Part shown: piece by piece, positions 1 through 12,937 of the stretch | Numbering within the stretch: position 1 is the first letter of the stretch | Layout: each line of letters opens with the position of its first letter | From: Arabidopsis thaliana | Lineage: Eukaryota > Streptophyta > Magnoliopsida > Brassicales > Brassicaceae | Assembly (NCBI RefSeq): GCF_000001735.4 | Contig: NC_003076.8 | Location: 7,812,001 to 7,876,000 of the forward strand | Length of the DNA: 64,000 nucleotides | Direction: 5' to 3' | Program-made: the position numbers and the translations under genes | The notes under the pieces: generated by a model | The model's database searches: none | Told to the model about the DNA's origin: nothing | Seen by the model: the letters and a program-made list of their open reading frames with translations, nothing else

Positions 1-639
1 ATCTTTGATAGATTATTGTAAGTCTTTTTGTTCAGCATAACACGCTTGGAAAATATTTTGGTGAAAGATTAAAGATAATTAGTTTGGTGGAAGATTAACC
101 ATATGCTTATATTTTATTACATATTAATTGAATTCATATGCATGTGATGGATATTAAAATTATTACCTCCACATATTTAGGCTTTAATAGGCTCCCGTGG
201 GCTCATTGCGCCCTTTACTTTAATATGAAGGCACAGTAATTATTGACACAAAAGTTATGCATCTATCTATTATCATCATATCAAGAAAAGTCAATTCCAT
301 GAAACTTAAACGGTCCTTCGGTCCATAATTCATTATGATTCCAAACATTACACATGGTCCATGCACGTATATGCACGCCCTAAAAGTTTTCTCAAGTTTG
401 TTTTTATTCGTGTGTTTCTTGATAAAGGCAAGTTTATCATTATAAGCAACAAAACCCTTAAATTAAATGGACCCTATGCAATAATAGTGAATAAAAAGTA
501 ACATAATGTAGAGTCAAATTAAAGGAGTAGGCCTATATCACCTAAGTTTAAATTTGGTGGTACTTCCAAATAATGTACATAGTAAAATGTATTTAGTTAT
601 AGTATATTGAGATTTCAATGGTGAAAAATGTGAATATAG
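1..639 (+). other. Last part of SCPL34 intron 1 (non-coding)
   Basis: No coding exon is visible in these 639 bases. They end in an AG at 638-639, directly before the first recognisable exon of the carboxypeptidase gene, so they are read as intron. Exon 1, with the signal peptide and the start of the GGPGCSS oxyanion motif, must lie left of the window. If the gene had instead lost its 5' end, this stretch would be ordinary intergenic DNA. Confidence 0.6.
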
Positions 640-2837
<2,198 letters not shown>

Positions 2838-3404
2838 TATTTTCTCTACCCACAGATTTTATGATCTTTATATAATTCTTAAAACAATAATAAACAGATT
2901 TGAGCAAAATAGGCCATTATATTAGAATTGTACAAATGTTTTATCGCGTTTTACATGTTTTCTCGTGTTACAGTGACCTCTAAAACTCTCATCTCTTGGA
3001 TAATTCTTTAACAATATATAGTCATCCAATGATCCAAACAACACAAATTTTAGCTAGGCTTACTTCTATATAAGTTGGAAGAAAATTTTAGATGTCAATA
3101 ATATGATAATTATGAAAGAGATGATGATGAAATTTAGAAAATATTGTAAATTCAGTGTTACACATATTTCATATTCAACGTCAAATACATTCGCCAAATA
3201 AATGTACATGGCTCTTATATGATTCTCTCTTCTCTTTGAGTTTTCTTCATTGTTATGGGTATGACAACAAATATCATTATATTTATTTCGTTTTAAGACA
3301 AGATTATGAAAGAAAAAAAAAATTGTTAATCAATAGAATTCAGATGTATCTTTTTTTGATATAACTTTTTTAATAAGTCAATAGTAAACTAAATTTGAAT
3401 AGAA
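2838..3404. other. Intergenic: SCPL34 and defensin-like 3' flanks
   Basis: AT-rich spacer between two convergent genes. It should hold both 3' UTRs. No ORF, RNA gene or transposon end was recognised. Confidence 0.6.
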
Positions 3405-3882
3405 TCACGATAAAATACAACAACATTGAAACGAATCTCTGCCAGGTACACATATAGCATTGTTAAACGGTGGTTTGTTCACTCCACATGAGTCATAGCA
3501 ATCTTCTTTCTTATGACACGGTCCTTTGAATTCACAATCTGAGGAAGCATCCATAATTCCTGTTGAATTCATCACAATTTAAAAATATTTACTTGTTAAG
3601 TTACCATCATAGATATTTTTGTTATGTATAAAATGCCTATGATTATTACATATTTATATGCATATATTTTTGTCGACAACATATATTATACTGAATTTTG
3701 ATTCGGATAGTTTCGAAGTGATAACACATATACAAACATCTAGGCTCCAACCTATATGCATATATGATTGAAAAAGCGTATATTTATTAGACAAGAAACC
3801 AATACTTACGAGTGGATTGAACATTAACAAGGAAGGAAACAATAATACAAAGAGCAACAATGTGAAGTTTCATCGATGTCAT
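3405..3882 (-). CDS. Defensin-like (DEFL) secreted cysteine-rich peptide
   Basis: Two exons on the minus strand: 3810-3882 (73 nt) and 3405-3559 (155 nt), giving 75 residues. Exon 1 encodes a signal peptide (MTSMKLHIVALCIIVSFLVN, then VQS). Exon 2 encodes the mature peptide with eight cysteines, in the segments DCEFKGPCHKKEDCYDSCG, AICVPG and FQCCCIL. This signal-peptide exon, phase-1 intron and eight-cysteine exon arrangement is typical of plant DEFL genes, which act as antimicrobial or signalling peptides; the role here is unknown. Two decayed relatives lie upstream at 4845-4917 and 7275-7346, so this is the surviving member of a local cluster. It probably corresponds to At5g23212, but I am less sure of that locus number than of the family. 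Confidence 0.85.
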
Positions 3883-4844
3883 CTTTCGATCTATATAATA
3901 TTGATATAAGATCCTTTTTTCTACTTCACTGAATAAACTAAGAATTTTGATTGTTTTATACTGAATTTTGAAATAACATGCATATAGCCATTAAATTAAA
4001 AACATGCATATAGATCAAAATCAAAATCTATATATTAAAACATGCATATAGCCATTAAATTAAAAATATACATATATATCAAAATCAAAATCTATATATT
4101 AAAAACATGCATATAAGCCATTAAATTTTGAAATAACATGCATCTAGCCATTAAATTTTGAAATAATATGCATATAGCCATTAATAATAACTCAAAATCA
4201 AAATCTATATATTAGTTATTTTTTACTTTCAAAATTAACTCAATTTTTTTCCTAATCAATAAGAAATTGTTTATAAGATATTAAACTTTTATTTGAAAGC
4301 AGAAAAACAAATCCTCTTATAATCAATGAAGTAAGGGGTCATGAAGTAATTGTTATTTATATTGTCAATTAAAAAAGTATTAACCTCTAATCTGATTTAT
4401 TTAACTATGAGACCTTTATATTAGTTAAGGTTTATCATTTCAAAACTTATATTATTAATTTAACTAAAGTAGCAAACCCTCTAAATTTCAAAACATTTTT
4501 ATTTTTATAAAACATTTTTAAAATCAATTTCTAACTAATTCTATTATTTTCTGATATATCTATAGATACGATAGGCAATGAATCTTCTATGATTTAAGCA
4601 CAGATAATAGTGTTTTGCTAAAAAAACGATTAAAATAACACTACAACAATTACGGTTGCAATTTGAAACAAAGCCGACAAAAGATTCATACATTTTGTTT
4701 ATATATAGCACACCATAATATAACAATCGTTACTTGTTCAACTATAATGTCACTAGTCTTTTAGTTCAAAATACATATGATAATTACATATCTATATAAA
4801 GGTATTATGTAAAAATTTATATCAGCTGATAAAAAAAAACTTAC
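3883..4844. other. Spacer between DEFL gene and DEFL relic
   Basis: Promoter of the intact defensin-like gene, then the CATGCATA repeat block, then AT-rich sequence. On the minus strand at about 4630-4700 there is a weak resemblance to a DEFL cysteine exon (a Cys-Cys pair, and a TATGA..TC stretch), but frame and most cysteines are lost. Confidence 0.5.
3964..4214. repeat. AT-rich tandem/interspersed repeat (CATGCATATAGCCATTAAAT)
   Basis: The motif CATGCATATAGCCATTAAAT, with small variants, recurs about five times. It alternates with AAAATCAAAATCTATATATTA, seen three times. The block lies just upstream of the defensin-like gene. It also contains repeated CATGCATA words resembling RY elements, probably a by-product of the repeat. 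Confidence 0.75.
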
Positions 4845-4917
4845 GAGCGGATTGAACATTAATACAAAGAGAAACTATGATGAGGAGAGCTACAAAGTGA
4901 AGCTTTGACGATGTCAT
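4845..4917 (-). pseudogene. Defensin-like signal-peptide exon, orphaned
   Basis: The minus strand encodes MTSSKLHFVALLIIVSLCIN then VQSA, ending at a GTAAG donor. It is exactly 73 nt, like exon 1 of the intact gene at 3810-3882, and the protein is clearly similar. No convincing eight-cysteine second exon follows downstream on the minus strand down to the intact gene. It is therefore called a truncated or degenerate DEFL copy. A missed, strongly diverged exon 2 is the alternative. Confidence 0.65.
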
Positions 4918-5332
4918 CTTTCATATACTTTTTTTTAGTCACCACAGGAACACACTAATTGTTCAATTTATAGCTAAATCTGAAACAATCTCAAAATAAA
5001 GTTACCTTTTAAATATTTTCAAAGATTTTTACTGATTAAATTACTTGACATTTTTGTATAAAATTCATATATGCGATTTGAACATAGATACCGTTCAAAG
5101 ATTTACATTAATGTTCAGATATTGCTTGCCAATTTTATTGATCAAGGAAAGACGAAGTCAACAATTAAAACATGTATACGTTAATATCCGATTTACTAAC
5201 CAAATGTTGTGCCAGAGCCCAGAAGTGGTATCATATAAAGATAGTCAACATTTGGTTGGTTGGTATCATATAAAAGGAATGTCAAATACCTTGCAATATG
5301 ATGTTTAATATTTAAGTATTTAACTATTTTAT

Positions 5333-5663
5333 TTGACCTTCCATTTTTTTTTGGGTGTGTAACGGATGATTTTCTACCACTTACAATTGGGCTAGGCCCT
5401 TTACAAAAGAAGATAAGTCTTTTAAGCCAAAAAGTCAGCAAATAGCAATAGTGTTTGAAGAGTCGGAAACGAAACGAAACAATATCGAAAAAATAAGATA
5501 TATCGAGGATATCGAAGTGAATTCCGTAGAGCTCTTTCAATTGAAGTTCCGAATAAAGTGCTTTGAGTAGTTTTCTGAGTCAGAAGAAAAAGAGAGATGA
5601 CGGAAGCCGAGACTCCGAGCATGGTTCATCGCTTGAAGGAGTAACAACATTAGTTGACCTTCC
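5333..5663 (+). other. Insertion holding a captured gene 5' end, flanked by a 10-bp direct repeat
   Basis: A 311-bp block (5343-5653) is flanked on both sides by TTGACCTTCC (5333-5342 and 5654-5663). Inside are a TTGGGCTAGGCCC promoter-like word (about 5387-5399), a purine-rich leader resembling a plant 5' UTR, and an ATG at 5597 opening MTEAETPSMVHRLKE, after which a TAA follows. This looks like the promoter, leader and first codons of a gene copied to a new site. A 10-bp duplication fits a MULE-type (Pack-MULE) event, but no terminal inverted repeats were seen. The source gene was not recognised. Confidence 0.5.
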
Positions 5664-6050
5664 TTTTAAGTAACAATATTAATACTAAACACACAAATTT
5701 TTATAAAAGTCTTAACTATTTTATTTAATTTGACCTTCTTTCAAAAATAAAGTTATTTAGAAACTAAGAATTAGCTAGGTAAAGAGAAAAACAAACTTTT
5801 GTAAACAGGAAAATTAGCTCAGACGAGGCTAATAAACTGGTTTATGATCTGCGATAATAGGTTAAGGTTTCGTGGTGGTTGGTTTCGAATTGCCTTTTCA
5901 GGATGATTTCATGTTGAGTTTTTGACCAGATACCTCATTTTCAAAAAAAGGATGTATCTCTTCATTCATTTGTTTGAGTAATTTTTGTTTTTTATTATTA
6001 TTTAAAGATTGATTTTTATCATAGATCTTAGCAATCTCGTGTTTCTTTAA

Positions 6051-7011
6051 AGCTCTGTTCGTTTCTCCATTTGACAGATCCATTCAACATGTCCATCTAG
6101 ATGATTCATTCGACTCTTGTTCGTTTCATTTTTAGTATGTTCATTTAACTGGACCATCCGAATGAGATGTTGTTCATTTGCTTATCTCTATCTCCATCCA
6201 AATGATTTGTAATAATACAAATACCTAAAATACCAATGCTTTCATCTAATTATATTTTTATTATTACTTGTAAACATATTAATTTTAATTTTTAATCTAA
6301 AATATATTTAAAAGTAAATAAATTTTAAATAATAGTTTTTTACATTTAAAAATTTATTTTACGGTTTTGGCGGGAAAACGTGATTTTACAGTTTTGACGG
6401 AAAAACTCGATTTTACGTTTTTGGCGGAAAACAGGATTTTACGTTTTTGGCGGGGAAAAATGATTTTACGGTTTCGGTGGGAAAACGTGATTTTTGCGGT
6501 TTTGGTGGAAAAACGTGATTTTGCGGTTTTGGCGGGAAAACACGATTTTGCGGGTTTGACGGGAAAACATTTTTTTGCGGTTTTGGCGGGAAACGAAATT
6601 TTACAGTTTTGGCGGGAAAACGTTTTTTAACGTTTTAGCGGGAAAATGGAATTTTACGGTTTTATCGGAAAATTTTGATTTTGCAGTTTTAGCGGAAAAT
6701 TTAATTTTTTATTTTTTAAAAAAATAATTGGAAAATAAGATTTAAGTCTATTTGTTTTTATCTAAAAAATACATTTAAATAATCAATTAAAATAATTAGG
6801 GTATTTTTGTCATTTGTTAATTTTGACTGAATCATGTCCATCCAAATGATCCAATTAAGTTCAGCCAAATGAGTTTCAAAATTTAGCATAAATTTTCAAA
6901 CTCATCCAAATAATTCATTTGGATGTATCATCTGAATGAACCGTTTTTTGTACTAAACGAACATCAAAACTCATCTCCATCCAAATGATCCATCTGACTG
7001 ATGAACGAGCC
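6051..7011. mobile_element. Non-autonomous hAT/MITE-like element with GC-rich internal array
   Basis: The left end reads AGCTCTGTTCGTTTCTCCAT. The right end, reverse-complemented, starts GGCTCGTTCATCAGTCAGAT. Both flanks hold repeated short ATCCATTCAA/ATCCAAATGA words in sub-terminal position, in opposite orientation at the two ends. There is no transposase ORF. A 27-bp tandem array lies in the middle. The termini resemble those of small hAT-related elements of Brassicaceae, but a clean 8-bp target duplication was not found, so class and exact ends are tentative. Confidence 0.5.
6362..6706. repeat. About 13 tandem 27-bp units carrying E2F-like TTTTGGCGGGAAA sites
   Basis: Each unit is close to CGGTTTTGGCGGGAAAACGT plus GATTTTA/G. 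About 13 copies of 26-28 bp fill 345 bp. Four carry the exact word TTTTGGCGGGAAA (6365-6377, 6527-6539, 6581-6593, 6607-6619); the others have one to three changes. Because 27 is a multiple of three, the array reads as an open frame on the plus strand (6367-6630), but this is not a gene. TTTGGCGGGAAA matches a canonical E2F-binding site. Confidence 0.85.
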
Positions 7012-7274
7012 TAAATTCATTGTCAAATTTGAAAATACATTACAATAATTATGATTGCAGTGCGGCGGATCCACGTAGAGCAATAGGGGCAGATGCCACG
7101 GGAAATTTTTTCAATTTTGATGCAAATGTTAAACAATTTCGTTTATATTCCTTAATATTTGCAGTTTTGACCCTCTAATTTTAGAACAATTTTAGTATTG
7201 CCTCACCCCTCTCCCCCGCCCTATAAATTGAATGTTGGATTTCGGATTTAATGTCCAGCACTAGAAATCTGTAT

Positions 7275-7346
7275 ACACGGATTGAGCATTCACAAAAAGA
7301 GAAACTATGATGAGGAGAGAAAAAAAAATAAGCTTCGACAATGTCA
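7275..7346 (-). pseudogene. Second decayed defensin-like signal-peptide exon
   Basis: The minus strand matches the exon at 4845-4917 over most of its length (shared blocks such as CTCCTCATCATAGTTTCTCT and TCAATCCG). The start ATG has become CTG, the frame is broken, and the splice donor is lost. The flank beyond it (about 7347-7480) also matches 4918-5010, so the whole unit was duplicated before decay. Confidence 0.65.
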
Positions 7347-8067
7347 GTTTTGATTAAACTTTTTACGTTATAAAATTGATTAAAGTTTTTTTTTTCTAGT
7401 TACAACACGAATACACTAAGAAGCTATAATTGTTCAATTTATAGATGATTTTGTACAAAAATCTCATAATATAATAACATTACCTTTATAAAAAAACTAT
7501 GAAAGGATACATGTTAATCCATCTTTTTGTACAAAAATAAATTCAAAAAATTCAAGAAGAATTCTGGCCAGTTTCTTAAAATATGGATAAAGACAACAAA
7601 ATAAAGCTATCACTTACTTCAACATAACATCAACTTCATAACATAACATGCAAAATTTTCAACATAACATCATCACAATACTTTATTGACCATCTACTTA
7701 CCGCGCGCCTAACAATTTTTTAAATATTGGAAGTAGTGGTCAGTTTTATGTATGCAAGTACTGCTAATAATCACTTACTATATACAAGGGGTACTATTGT
7801 TACTTTTATTTTCTTCGTCAACTGACTTTTATTAAAAAAAGACTATGAAAGGATACATGTTGAGATTATGAACGCCTGCAGAAAAACAAAATAGCCAAAA
7901 GAGCGAAGCAACGCCTAAGAGAAGGGAATCACATGAAAGATATTAGACAAAATACTTAAGAAAAAAAGCTCAATATGGTAAGCATAGAGACTCCAACTTT
8001 GCTTCTCCAAATAACATGTAACGTCGGATAGCTTTTCCGCGACGGTTGTGCGTGTAATTATCATTTT
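7347..8067. other. Intergenic, DEFL-relic flank and NIC3 3' flank
   Basis: The first part is the duplicated upstream flank of the DEFL relic. The rest is AT-rich spacer and the NIC3 3' UTR. Two short direct repeats occur (AACATAACATCA at 7620-7670, and ACTATGAAAGGATACATGTT at about 7497 and 7842). No gene was seen. Confidence 0.5.
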
Positions 8068-8664
8068 TTAGTTACCGAGTAGACTTCGCCGGAGTTTATC
8101 GCAATCGACGAGATAAGCGAAGCCAAAAGCGAGATTCATTAGCGTAGCCTCGTGAAGCTCCTCATTAAACGTCGCAGTCGCGTCCGTCGAGAAAAAAACC
8201 CTAAAACCCTTAATAAACGCTTCACGCGCCGTTGTCTCACAGCACAAGTTCGTCATCACTCCGATCACGATCACCTCCTTTACTCCGATCTTTTCCAGGT
8301 TTTCCTGGAGGCGGGTTTTGTTAAACGCACTGTACGTGTTCTTCTCCACCATCTCGTCTGGTCCGGTTACTTGGCCTTGTATCTCCTGGATGATTTCAGA
8401 ATCGGTGGTTCCGTCAAGGATTACATCGCCGTTACACCACTCGCCGAGCATGCCGTGGTCGGTCGGGGATTTGTGGTTGTGACGCGTAAAGAATACGGGG
8501 ACTGAGGCGCGTCGGCAGATGTCGATGGTGGTGAGAACGTTGTTGAGGATGGGTTTGGCCATGGAGGAGAAGTGATTCTGCATGTCGATAACGAGAAGAG
8601 CTGCGATTTTAGAGTTTGGATCTCGCTTTCGTGTCTCGTACTTTCTCGTTGATGAGGAAGCCAT
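8068..8664 (-). CDS. NIC3: Nicotinamidase 3
   Basis: Isochorismatase-fold nicotinamidase converting nicotinamide to nicotinate and ammonia, the first step of NAD salvage in plants. Single exon, 198 residues. The catalytic triad is visible: Asp27 ([10 protein letters not shown]), Lys108 ([11 protein letters not shown]) and Cys141 ([16 protein letters not shown]). RHNH near residue 61 follows the usual metal-site region. The ATG at 8664 was chosen over an upstream in-frame ATG at 8769 because it aligns with the start of the neighbouring copy (MASSS..ETRKR) and both proteins are then 198 residues. Tandem paralogue of the gene at 14005-14601, same strand; the two are near-identical over most of their length. 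Assignment of NIC3 versus NIC2 follows remembered chromosome order. Confidence 0.95.
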   Translation of the reverse strand: MASSSTRKYETRKRDPNSKIAALLVIDMQNHFSSMAKPILNNVLTTIDICRRASVPVFFTRHNHKSPTDHGMLGEWCNGDVILDGTTDSEIIQEIQGQVTGPDEMVEKNTYSAFNKTRLQENLEKIGVKEVIVIGVMTNLCCETTAREAFIKGFRVFFSTDATATFNEELHEATLMNLAFGFAYLVDCDKLRRSLLGN

Positions 8665-11600
8665 TTTTGGTGGTGTGAAGATGAAGTTCTTGATCGGTGG
8701 AGATATATATACTGGGAACGGAAACGTATGCTTTTCTTGGCGTATGTTGGTTATACCGACATAATTCAATAAACATATATTTGTTCTTTGTTGTATTTCA
8801 TTTTATTATATAAATTTTAGTTTTTCAGGTTGATAATTCACATGAAGCAATTTTGTCTTTTCCATATTACTATATTTTTAGTATCACTAATTTTTTGAAA
8901 CAATGTTATCTTCACCATATTATTATATCTCTAGTGTCAGGAATTTTACATGAGGAAATAGTGTAGTACTTACCGTTGTGGGATAAAGGCATTCGCTTAA
9001 AGCCACCAAAAATTGGAGAACTTAAAAAGCTAGAATTTTTTAATAAGGCTTATTATAGGTTTCATTAGTTTGAAATATATGTGTTTGAGTTATTTGTCTA
9101 TTGAAGCCCATTTCCTTATTATTGTTATCATTGTTTTCTATTTGTATGAAAATTTCTGCACATTAATAACATTTATGAGTTTGGTGAATGATTTTACAGG
9201 AAGAAAGAAAAAAAATATATACTTTAGAATTTCTCTATTTTTGGTTTGTATTGAGACACTATCATGTACGCTTGAAACAATATTGTTATTATTTAATTTT
9301 CATTGTAATGCATGAGCACGGTTACATGAGTGTGAAATATGTCAATATTCTCGATTAGAGATTTGGGCACATGTTAAAAAAAAATATATAAAACAAAATT
9401 ATGCAATAAATTTACAAACCTAAAAATAAAAATATATAATTAATTGTTATGAATAATAGATATTATATAGATGTTTATTAAAGATCTATAAGATATTCTA
9501 AAACTTTTTAAATTATTTGATTTTCAAACTGAACCCTAGTATATATTTTTCATATATATATCGTCTTTTTATTCATGAATAATATATAAAACCAATTTCT
9601 AAATCTAATTGATTTACTTATCAAGCACGAAACCCTAGCCAACCAAGTTAACAGAAAACTTGGTCCTCGTCCGTCTCCGATCTCATCGTTTTTCTTTTTC
9701 TTCCACGTCGAGGTAAGTTACCTCACATCTATAAACATTCGATTCATCGTACTTTAATAGTCGTGTTTAAATATCTCATCATATGACTTGTCTGGATCAT
9801 ACTTATTTAACGTTTGAATATCATTATGCGTTATTGATTCATCAGAGTTTCATATAATATTTTGTTTCATTGCTAAAAGCATCTAAGTCATGCTGTGTTA
9901 CTTAATTCTATAATAAAGAAACAATATTACTTTACACGTTTGATTCATATAGTCTTATTATATTTTGGGGTCATATATAGATCGAGTGACACACAAACGT
10001 CTAGAATAATAAACTGTTATTTAATTCATCATTTATAATTATATATACATTTGCATAATTGGGTTTCTGTTATATACCCATACTTCAATATAAAAAACTC
10101 GTTTGATGCATATAATTAATTAATATACTTTGTTATTGATGGGAACTTATCGAGTTCAAGTTATGGATCTAATATTTATACTACTTTATAATTAAATTTG
10201 TTAAATTTTCTGTTTTGAAAACATTAAATTTATACTTCGACAAATGTTTTAATAATTATTTAATTTACCTTTTTTATTTAATATAATCGATTGAATTTTA
10301 TCACTATTTTGAATTTTCGATTAGAGTTATTTGGTTTAATTAGATTGATTAATATATTGTTCAATATGACGATATGTTTATTAGTCAATACATTATTAGT
10401 TTTTTAATAAGTCAAATATATCCAGCTTTTACCACCGCATGACTATTAGATTTATAAGTGACAAAATATATCTTCTCTGCATCATCGTTTGATTATTTAA
10501 TCTATCTTCTCTGCATTATTGTTTGATTATTTAATTGTCATGTAACCAAATCATACACTGTCACGTAAATTATTAAATTGTTTTATTGTCACGTAACCCG
10601 AATCATATACTTTATTATGACTTAGTTTCATTAATGGTTTGATTCATATATTTGTTATAATAAATTTAGGCTGGTTAGTTATTTATACTAAAATAACGAT
10701 TTCTAAAATACGGTCTTATGATTGTTGTTTTAATTTATGCTTTTTGTAGTTAAATGTATGTTGATGTTATTTTAAGTACCGATAATTACTTTTGTTTAAG
10801 CATATGTATTATCCCTATGTATTATATTGATTTATTGCATTAGAATATTCTAACATTTTTTACATTTATTGGTTCCCAAATTGAATCCTAATATGTATCT
10901 CCTATATACATCTTCTTCTTACTTATAATAATACCCAAGAACAATTCTTAAAACTAATTGTTCCACAACATTAATTACTTTTTTCTTAAGTGTATAAGAA
11001 AGAATAATAATTTACTAATCATAATTAAAAAATCACCCACTACCAAAAAATTAATTAAAAATACTAATATTATTTTTTGATAAAGAAATATTAAAAGTTA
11101 AAAAAAAATATATTATAAGTTTAAGTATAATTATAAAGGAACAATAATACTATTATCTAAAGTCGGTTGTCACGACATGAGTCAATTATTTCAATACAAT
11201 CAATTTTTGTTGCCATATGAAATTATTTAATATAATTTTTGTCTTTTGTTTTCGTTTTTTCTTCTTATTAGAATTATGTTATAGTTTAAATTAAAGTTGG
11301 TGATTAAATTACAGTATTAAGCTAAGAAAAAAAAAATCTAATTCAATTTTTTTTTTTTTTTTTTAATTCAATTTTGTTTTACTCATTTCCTAAAGATTAT
11401 CTTTATTTACAAGAAGTCTTTGAAAATCACATGGATTCCAGTTGTCCCAGAATTAATAATTCTGCCTGTGTCTCCTCAAGTTACACGCACATGCTCATTT
11501 TTTTGCTTCAAGTTGCAAAATGCAAAATATCTATTTAACTATATGTTATTCTTCTCTTTACTTTTTCTTTTTCTTTTTTTGTCGTCAAGATTGCATTAAG

Positions 11601-12000
11601 AAACCCAAAGGACATTACAGAGATACAAGGAGGGCCGTTAAAGATCAATACTTTTTTAAATCTTTTTGTTTGTACTGGTTCAAACTTATTTTAAGGGTTT
11701 GGGAATCGAAATTAGTCAGCATTTTTTTGTTATCGTTTAGATAACTTTGTTTTTCTAAGAAAAAAAAAAGAAAGATAAAAATGGATAGATATAAAAAATA
11801 ATGTATACAAATAAATATGATCAATTTGGGATTGGCACAATTAAGTCAATGGTTTTGTGAAAACAGACATATCATAATTTATGTACTTATATTTTTATTG
11901 TTTGACGTTTTCATCTTTCACAGCTTTCCAAATTTTTATTGTATTTCTTTTTTCTTTTCCGATTCAATTATTACAGAAACGTTGACAACGTAATCTCATT
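8665..12000. other. Long AT-rich intergenic region upstream of NIC3
   Basis: No convincing gene. Around 9625-9712 there is an exon-like, less AT-rich leader with a telo-box-like AAACCCTAG and a GAG/GTAAGT splice donor at 9711-9717, but no downstream coding exon was found. A degenerate direct repeat pair flanks this (about 9490-9620 and 10845-10965). A T-rich tract with GTCGTCAAGATTGCATT near 11580 resembles retroelement 3' ends, but is too short to classify. Confidence 0.5.
9490..9620. repeat. Degenerate direct repeat, copy 1 (copy 2 at about 10845-10965)
   Basis: Both copies share an ordered series of words: ATTCTAA, TTTTTTA, a ..CAAAT/CTGAA.CCTA.TAT core, ATATA.ATC.TCTT, and finally AAAACTAATTG-like ends. 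Similarity is perhaps 70 percent by eye. They could be remnants of LTRs or a simple duplication. Confidence 0.4.
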
Positions 12001-12019
12001 ATTAATTTTCATCATTTTC

Positions 12020-12790
12020 TGTGTAAATGTCCGATCAAACCGTAAAGAGACGAGTTGGTGAGACCGAGAAGCAAGCGAATGTGGTAGAGTCCCGGTGAAG
12101 AGATGACGCGACCTTCAACTCCAATCGCAGATCACGTTGGGTCTTATCGAAGTAAAGATAAATTTTGTCTCTAGTTTGTTAGATTTGATTTCTGGGTAGA
12201 TCTAAGCTTGATTCAAACGAATTTGAGAGAGGTAATCATATTTTCTAGTTTGGTAGATTCGAGCTTGATTTGAACGATTCCGAGTGTTGTGTACTCTTTA
12301 AATTGGTAGATTCAAGTTTGATTTCAACAATTCTGGGTGTTGCAACGAATTTGATAGAAAATTTGGTAATTTAAAGGCAGGTGAAGTTTTCGATTCTCTA
12401 GCCCTTTGATGGAGATGGGCTGTAAACGTCGGAGATGGAGAATGAAGGGCTAATCTCCTCAATTGATTTGATCATTTTTTTGAGTGATATCCTTGGGTTT
12501 CCTATAAATTATCTTCTTAGGGTTTAGTATTGTTCCATCAAAAAAAAATTAATTGATTATTTGAGTTCATCATAACCAACGTTTTGATGCCGTGAGTTGT
12601 CGGAGAAGAAGAGATGGAGAAGATGGCTTCTGATTGAGTGAAATTGCAAGGGTAATTTCGGCAGCCTAACTCACATAAGTACCTTTATCCATAAGCCCAT
12701 TGTAAATGTGTCTAATTTCTAGTTTTTGGATTAGAAAGTGCCAATTCTCAAAAAGCCCCCAAATAAATACATAATTTTTTTTTTTTGCAC
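12020..12790 (+). mobile_element. Transposon-derived repeat block with threefold internal repeat
   Basis: Three imperfect copies of TTGGTAGATTCGAGCTTGAT followed by TTGAACGATTCCGAGTGTTG-like sequence lie between 12180 and 12365. A later stretch (about 12490-12556, GGGTTTCCTATAAATTATCTTC, TTAGGGTTTAGTATTG, TTAATTGATTA) recurs at about 17685-17752. The block starts near an ATG at 12025 that reads MSDQTVKRRVGETEKQANVV before a stop, possibly a gene scrap. It looks like a decayed dispersed repeat; the family was not identified. Confidence 0.4.
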
Positions 12791-12937
12791 CACTAAATAT
12801 ATAAATTTAATAAATTGAAATTGCGTAGATTTTTATAAAATAAAAGACATGAGCAAAAAATAAAAAGCTAATTAAAGAAAACTTGTTAACAACCGACAAA
12901 CTAATTGCCACTGGTAAATTTAAAATCATACGTAGTA

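Noticed and set aside
6367-6630. 87-codon open frame on the plus strand
   Set aside because: It is a translation of the 27-bp tandem repeat; the unit length is a multiple of three, so it stays open by chance.
6362-6706. Possible CRISPR-like array
   Set aside because: Units are contiguous without unique spacers, they diverge gradually, and the genome is a plant nuclear one.
8152-8505. Plus-strand open frames over NIC3 and NIC2
   Set aside because: Antisense shadows of strongly coding exons; no family resemblance.
12025-12093. Short ORF MSDQTVKRRVGETEKQANVV..
   Set aside because: Only about 23 codons, no recognisable family and no exon continuation; noted as a possible gene scrap in a repeat.
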